Origin: Endomychus coccineus
Lineage: Eukaryota > Arthropoda > Insecta > Coleoptera > Endomychidae
Length of the DNA stretch: 64,000 bases
NCBI GenBank assembly: GCA_958510875.1
Contig: CAUEHT010000001.1
Coordinates: 1,178,001-1,242,000, forward strand
Reading direction: 5' to 3'
Under the pieces are notes generated by a model that saw only the letters and a list, made by a program, of their open reading frames with translations, made no database searches and was not told the DNA's origin. Both the position numbers and the translations under genes were made by a program. Numbering within the stretch: the first letter of the stretch is position 1; every line of letters starts with the position of its first letter. Shown here in pieces: positions 58,510 to 64,000 of the stretch.

Positions 58510-58801
58510 ATCTCGACGTCTATGGATAGCTTTAGGAGTGTTCTTTATTTATACGAATTTTTTATCTCTCAGCTGGGTTACGACATCAGTTTCAATGCAT
58601 TGTAATGTGTTGATTACATTTTATATATGCGTGATTTGAATAGATATTTCTTGTACCTTTTTGTTATTGTTGTAATAAAATGTTTATGTGCCGCTATATA
58701 TGTTTTTCGATAATTAATTTCGGGTTTGGACATACCAATGATCGAGATTTGATGACTGCACTTTGTGACACTCTTTCCACTTCCAACTCACACATTGAAT
58801 G

Positions 58802-59234
58802 AATTATACTTTATTATTCATATCCGTCTCAGGAAAATCTCAAATTTCCCCAATTTTCCATCTGGAAAGAGTTTTTTGGGAAAAATAACAGCGGAATCTT
58901 GATCAGCGACCCAAAAAACCTACTAGAGGTAATTTTAGCAACAAAATTATAATTTATATATTATTTTCCAAATTTCCCATCTGGAGGGAGTTTCCCGGGA
59001 AAACTAACTGCGGAATCGTGATCAGCGACCCAAAAAACATACTAGGGGTCATTTTCGGCTCTTAATTCATAAATTTTCTACACTTTTGGATTGTTTTTAT
59101 AAGAATGCTCCTCTGAGGGGTTGAAATCCCGTTTCGGGGGTAGAAAGGTCGACCCCCCGCGGTCTTGATAGTCATGAATGATCTATGGGGTATTAGGAAT
59201 AAAATGCAAAAAAAAAAATTGAAATTCTAGCTTA
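58802..59234 (-). repeat. Foldback right arm, outer part
   Basis: Two tandem units followed by the 180-bp tip (59040-59234), the inverse of 51486-51660. The tip holds the GC-rich block GTCGACCCCCCGCGGTCTTG. Confidence 0.88.
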
Positions 59235-60273
59235 ATATATTCATTTTTTTTATTTTCTGCTTCGTTGCCTGGACCAAATTTGCATTCTCGATCTCAACTG
59301 ATTTTATATCACGTTTCAAAATTGACGCCGCACGCTGAAGTATCAGTTTTTCGTCATCTGCATTACCTTTTAATTTATCTTGAAAACTTTTATCCAGGAC
59401 ATCGTGTAAGGATTCTGTACGCAAAACGTACGTAATGCCATTTCTTCTGGTGGAAATAGAAATATCATCTCCGAAATGTTAAATGATTTTGTTCTTAATT
59501 GTTACATTAGCTGGACTAAACGAACTACGAGGAGATTTCGCAACGTTCTTGAGTTCATCAAGAGTCCACTGACAGTCTGCATCGTCCTCTATAAACTTAA
59601 GAATTTTTGACATATATGCATCAATCATATCACTTCGACTGTCTTTCTTAGTCGTAACATCAATCGACCGATGAGTGGTTAAAAATGTAGCCAAACATTG
59701 ATTATGATATTTAGCACCTTCTTCTTCAAGCTCAACATCGCCAATTGTACTCAATAAATTGGCAAATTCACTGCTTTTTTGTAGATTCTCGTCAATAACA
59801 CATAATAGTTTTGATTTGAGACTATTAGAACTTACAGTGCATACTCTTCCTTGACGTTTATGTAATTGTTTATCACATAGGAAACATTTGTTTTTAAAAT
59901 TGTATTTAGGAGCAGCTGATGTTGACGGAATCTCCTCCTCCACTACTCTAGACTTCTTGGTGGGAGGAGATACTATATTAGTTGAATCTGTATCATTTTT
60001 TCTTTCCCCAACTCTAGCACGAAAAACCTTCAAATTTGCATACAAATAGCCAGCTCTGCAGTTTTCGTGAATATAGAAATTTACATTTTTGTCCTCTTCG
60101 ATTAGTTGTTCAATATTAGCTTATGCTCCATCATTCTTTGACTCTGACAACGTCAACAAAGAGTTCAACCCTTTCTTCATCATTTTATTAATTTTCGTGT
60201 TAGGATGAATCGCTGCAATTTTTCCTTCTCCAAAGAATTCGCACACAACACATAACTTCCTTGGATCTGCCAT
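59227..60273 (-). pseudogene. FEN/PIN-nuclease-like protein, N-terminal part
   Basis: Start codon at 60273 with MADPRKLCVVCEFFGEGK (Cys pair), one TAA near 60120, then NFYIHENCRAGYLYANLK. The open frame 60045-59479 contains KNKCFLCDKQLHKRQGR (second Cys pair), LLSTIGDVELEEEGAKYHNQ and CLATFLTTHR, a pattern CxxC...YHxxC seen at the start of the same arthropod family. The last open piece (59424-59227) ends where the foldback element begins. The rest of the protein is at 51437-47748. The Cys/His pairs suggest a zinc-binding N-terminal domain; its ligand is unknown. Confidence 0.62.
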
Positions 60274-60639
60274 GTTTGCAACTATTCATAAAACACGTCT
60301 AAAACAAGAAAAAATGACGATTGAAAAGTGTGCCATTAAAAATTGGTCATTATAAACACACAACAAATAATGTATTAGAACCTCGAACGAGGATGATAGT
60401 CTGGTCCATGTCAGGTCTATTTCAATTTTTTTTCCCTAATTATATGGCTTTGGTCGTAACCTTTAGCCAACAGCCTCTGTCACGTACAGCAAAGGTACAA
60501 TATCAATAATTAATTGGAATAAAAGAATTCAGAATATAGTAAGGGTGCCATTGCCAGCGTCATAAAACTTAGTTATTACAAATCATCCACCTAAAAAACT
60601 CAAGGGATTATAGACAGGGACACTTTTCACGTTAAGGGG

Positions 60640-61620
60640 TCTCTCATAACGTCTTTTTACACAAAACATAGGAAGACCATGGGTAATGTCCAGGTTTTTA
60701 ACATAGGTTGAGAGGGAGGTTACACAAATACTAAATATCTAAACTAGCAGAAACAACAAATTTATGCAGCAGTTGGTATAAGCTTATTTCTTGAGTGCTT
60801 AGCAAGTAGTTCATATTTAACGGGTAATTTAAGTTGTACGGCCTTAACTGTTCTATTAAGGTTGCAGTTTCCAATTGGTGGAGCGGGCAATTAAAAAACA
60901 AATGATTAAGGTCACCTCCTTTGCCACATTCACACATTTGTGGGAAGTATTTTAATATAATTTAGATGTGCAGGAAAGCGACCATGATTAAATTTCAAGC
61001 TGACGATAGTGGTGTATATTTTTCTTGGCAATTGTAACGTTTTGTGATACCATGATTTTATTGGAATTTCTGGATGAATAAAAAAATAGTTTGTAGGTTT
61101 CCGCAGATTTTGCTGTTTGTAAAGTAATATTCATGTTCTCCGAATCTCTGATTTGTATTGCAGATGAAATCACTGTGTGGTGTGACTTTATGTAGATAGT
61201 TTTCAGAATTGGTGTCTTGCTTTGCGTACAGATCAACCTTTTCATTTCCCTTTATTCCACAATGCGCTTCAACCCAAACAAAAATAATACTAGAATTTTG
61301 TTCAAGTAATTCCATGTATTTCCGGACTATCATTAGAATAAGGGGCGAACTCTTACGGTTAACGTTTTTTAATGATTTCAATACGCTTTTGCTATCTGAT
61401 ATATAATCGCTTCTTTAGCTACACAACGCTGACAATAGTTCAAAGCTTGTAATAGCGCCTCAGCAGTAAATATGGAAGAATATTTACATAGTCGAAAATT
61501 TATTGTATGATTATCATCGGGAATATAAATAGCGAGACCCACTGATTCAGCCATTTTTGAGCCATCTGTGTAGATTTTTTTTAAATTCACGTAATGTTCC
61601 AATTCTTTAAATGTAATTTA
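60640..61620 (-). pseudogene. 5'-truncated LINE with RNase H domain
   Basis: From the 5' side: NLKKIYTDGSKMAESVGLAI (first Asp), FTAEALLQALNYCQ (Glu), a frame change near 61390, SDSKSV-like codons with LKNVNRKSSPLI, then IIFVWVEAHCGIKGNEKVDL (final His/Asp), and after another change a C-terminal CECGKGGDLNHLFFNCP zinc-like motif (60937-60890). This is the RNase H plus CCHC-like end of a Jockey/R1/I-type ORF2. The EN and RT parts are missing; 5' truncation is the usual result of incomplete reverse transcription. The 3' UTR probably runs to about 60640. Confidence 0.78.
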
Positions 61621-62589
61621 CAAAACGTAGTGCTTTGAGACGCGGTGTTAAATGAAGATATCTTTTTTTCTTGTAAGGTAAGGGTACACATTTTTTTCAT
61701 ACCTGCATAGAGATCGAAGTATAATACAGTGGATATTTAGATGTCTATGTCTAACCTGCGATGGTTTCAAGTTCACGGAATGGTACAGTTTTCAAGTATA
61801 ATAGAGATCTTAATAGCTATATGTTTTAAGTGGGGGCACCGGGGACCGTAGAGATTTTAATATGATTTCGTATTTTTATATTCATAACATGCTAATTCAA
61901 ATTATACATGACGCTACTCATCTTCTGTCACAATGACGTTTTCGTCGCATAGCCTCCTCGCGATTCTTAATTTACGCGCTACGTCAATAACTTGCGATTG
62001 TTCATCGTACATTCTTGTCAGAAAACTACTAAAAACTTAATGTTCAGAAATTGTACATAGCCGGCCACCTTGAAATGATGGACTTCAATTTTAACAATAG
62101 TAAGGTAAAGTGGGGTAAATGTGATATAGTATTTGAATAGTTCATAAACAAAGCGTTATAAGTAACACTTTAAATAAAGCTAAACATTCAAAAAAATTCA
62201 TGCATGATCACAGTATAGTTCTCAATTGATTGTATGATGGTCACTCTTTGAAATCTTTTCTGAGAAATGTTGGGTACTTTAAAAAAAAATGATGTCGGTA
62301 TATCACAATTGCCCCAGAATTTGGGGTAAATGTGTTAATAATTTTTAGCTACCTATTTGGAAAGGATTGGGGTAAATGTATAAAAATCTTACTTTATTGA
62401 ATATTTTGTTTTTTACAAAATTAAAATATTTCAGTCATTAAAAAATTGATAAACTTATTTCAGTAAAAGGCAAAAAAATGTGAAATTAACTTCAGCTTCT
62501 AAACACAAAGAAAGTAAATACAAAGTAAGCAGAAACAATTATATCAATAATAAATTTCATATTTTAATTAAACATAATTTTTTCCACCA
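61621..62589. other. No gene seen; GGGGTAAATGT motifs at the downstream end of the pogo-like gene
   Basis: AT-rich DNA. TGGGGTAAATGTGATA near 62110, TTGGGGTAAATGTGTTA near 62321 and TTGGGGTAAATGTATAA near 62367 are related and similarly oriented. They lie 3' of the pogo-like gene and may be the subterminal repeats or right end of that element; its other end is outside the window. Confidence 0.45.
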
Positions 62590-63998
62590 TTAGGATAAAT
62601 TATAGCCGTCAAAAGACACTTCAAATATGAAAGAACCCCGCCTATTCATACTTGGGTTTGGTAAAACCAAGACAATATCATCTTGCTGAATAGTGTCCAC
62701 GTCCTCAACTTTTGGCCACGAAAATGTGTTGCTAGACATTTTTGCGAACTTAACTATCCAACCATCATCACATGCCTCTGTAACCATTCCAACAAAATGC
62801 TTGATTTCTTTCTTGGTGGGATATTTAACTAAAACCCAAGAATTCAGAGTGACATTCTGGTCAACCTGTTCAGCTTCATTCCTAGAAAGATTTTCAACTT
62901 CTTGCAAATATTCTTTGGAGTTGTCAGAATCTTCAACATCTTCGCTGCTTGAGGAAATATTTCGTTTTTTTGTATTTTTTTCAGTTTTTTTTTTCGGTTG
63001 CTTTTTTTCGGTTTTTTCTTTATGATCTTCAGATTGTCCAGGTTTTTTCAGTTGTTCCTTTAGTCTATTAACTGTCTCTTCTGATGTTATTAATTCTGCA
63101 CCAGGACATATTCTTTTTTTTTCTGCTAGACTGCTGTAGGTGCTTGACGAATTGTGGACAATAATAAGTTCTCGAATAATGTAGTCGATGTAGTACCACT
63201 GGATTCTTCTTTTGATGTATATCCACTTATAGTAGCTACTGCAACGTCATTTGGTCCTGAATTTCCTTCAACATTTATAACATTTAGTGAAACCGTGGTT
63301 TCTTCGATGTGCTCGTTAGCCTTATGATCATTCCATCTCTTGGCTTCCGGTGGAAACACTTCCTCTGGAATAAAATTTTTGTTAAAGGGAGTAATTCCCG
63401 CTTTTCTAAATCCACCTTTTATAACTTCTGGTGAAATATTTTTCCAGGGGCACATAAAAATTGTGGTAACATTTTTTTTGGCAATTTATATCCCACATGT
63501 TGTCGTTGCCAAGAATATAATTTTTCATCCTATTTTAACTTGAATGGCCGAAAAACCGAAAGATCCAAAGGTTGTAACAAATGGCTACTATGCGGTGGTA
63601 GTTTTAATATTGTAATATTATTTTGCATTGCTGCTTCAAGTAGTTCCAAGCTTATATTGGTTGAATGACCATCGTAAATGATTAAAATAGGACGTTCTGG
63701 ACCGAGTGCCGGAATCAAGGTCTTTAAGAAATAATTTGTGAAAATATCGCTCTCCATCCAGCCTTTCTTCGTAGCAGCGTAAACGGTGCCTGGAAAATCT
63801 GTTTGGGGAGAAGCAAGCCACTGATCCCATAAGTGTTTGCCCTTATATATTATTAACGGTGGTGTTTTATCTCCATTTGCATTACACATCAACAGAAATG
63901 TTGTGTTCTCCTTTCTTGGGGAACTCATTGTTCTCGAAGATGGTTTATTTACCTCACCAACAACTTTCGACTTTCTGGGGTCAATGCTTAGACTACTC
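62590..63998 (-). pseudogene. Pogo/Tigger-like transposase, running off the right edge
   Basis: The 5' part begins outside the window. Visible from the edge: ESSLSIDPRKSKVVGEVN, KENTTFLLMCNANGDKTPPL, YKGKHLWDQWLA, ILIIYDGHSTNIS (catalytic Asp), LKLPPHSSHLLQPLDLSVFR (third Asp). A TAG near 63530 replaces a probable Trp codon, and a frameshift near 63480 follows. The next piece (63455-63126) reads GGFRKAGITPFNKNFIPEEV. The last (about 63120-62590) is Lys/Glu/Ser-rich, then has SWVLVKYPTKKEIKHFVGMV and FIFEVSFDGYNLS, the C-terminal domain of insect jerky/pogo-like transposases. The family uses a CENP-B type DNA-binding domain and inserts at TA; that domain lies beyond the edge. Confidence 0.85.
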
Positions 63999-64000
63999 TC

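Larger units (their letters stand above)
53853..58801 (-). mobile_element. Non-LTR retrotransposon (LINE), nearly complete, 4.95 kb
   Basis: On the minus strand: a 5' leader, ORF1 (58509-57694), ORF2 with endonuclease and reverse transcriptase (57322-54378), a 3' UTR and a tail of TTATTA-like simple repeat at 53853-53900. The flanks share AATTATA (53846-53852 and 58802-58808), and removing the LINE rebuilds one foldback unit exactly (CAACAAAATTATACTTTATT), so this is a target-site duplication. I place it in the CR1/Jockey-type group from the APE endonuclease plus RT layout, without an RNase H domain, but the clade is uncertain. Confidence 0.9.
51486..59234. mobile_element. Foldback element with tandem-repeat arms, carrying a LINE
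   Basis: The left arm (51486-52300) is the inverted copy of the right side (52560 onward). Tips match: AAGCTAGAATCTCAAAC at 51487 against AAGCTAGAATTTCAA read back from 59233, then CCTAATACCCCATAGATCAT and the GC-rich GACCGCGGGGGTCGACCTTT. The arms consist of a 140-150 bp unit containing TTTTTTGGGTCGCTGATCAC (four in the left arm, ten in the right, inverted). The centre (52300-52560) is unique. A LINE interrupts the right arm at 53853-58801. No ORF of its own was found, so it must rely on an enzyme from elsewhere. It separates the two halves of the nuclease-like gene. Confidence 0.88.

Noticed and set aside
51486..59234. Foldback as a Galileo-type member mobilised by the nearby P transposase
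   Set aside because: Its tips (TAAGCTAGAAT) share nothing with the P ends (CAACGAATTCGG), and the duplication could not be read.

Overview
The window looks like repeat-rich nuclear DNA from an arthropod, most likely an insect. It is AT-rich, its genes have spliceosomal introns, its coding fragments match arthropod transposable-element (TE) families, and it has a CCTAACCTAACC motif near the left edge. I see no ordinary single-copy host gene, no tRNA or rRNA, no CRISPR array and no bacterial operon. Nearly everything readable is a TE or its remains.

Layout, left to right. 1-6 kb: an unrecognised edge ORF, a broken DUF7869-type transposase-like gene (2.9-4.8 kb, minus) and an isolated gag ORF (5.2-6.0 kb, minus). 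8.1-16.2 kb: an LTR retrotransposon on the minus strand with 2-kb LTRs, a polypurine tract, a deleted pol and an extra zinc-knuckle ORF after integrase. It splits an older unknown reading frame. 16.8-19.7 kb: a PIF/Harbinger pair (transposase plus, MADF protein minus) and a broken piggyBac transposase (minus). 20.2-28.8 kb: a decayed hAT element holding a complete 6.27-kb P element with perfect terminal repeats, an 8-bp target duplication and a 5-exon, apparently intact THAP-P transposase of 961 aa. 29.4-32.1 kb: a broken tyrosine-recombinase (Crypton-like) gene. 33.3-39.5 kb: a second DUF7869-type remnant, a gag-like fragment and a BEL/Pao retrotransposon without LTRs. 40.1-42.9 kb: a DNA transposon with perfect terminal inverted repeats enclosing a third DUF7869-type gene. 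43.0-45.4 kb: a second Harbinger pair. 47.7-60.3 kb: a large gene with a FEN/PIN-like nuclease region and a Cys-rich end, split by a foldback element (51.5-59.2 kb) that is itself split by a nearly intact LINE (53.9-58.8 kb). 60.7-64 kb: a truncated RNase H-bearing LINE and a pogo-like transposase running off the right edge.

The window is best read as a stratigraphy. Four insertions can be demonstrated inside it: LTR element into unknown ORF, P into hAT, foldback into nuclease gene, LINE into foldback. The intact P transposase is the strongest candidate for a living system. The DUF7869-type transposon with matching ends and the FEN-like nuclease gene family are the best candidates for poorly described systems.
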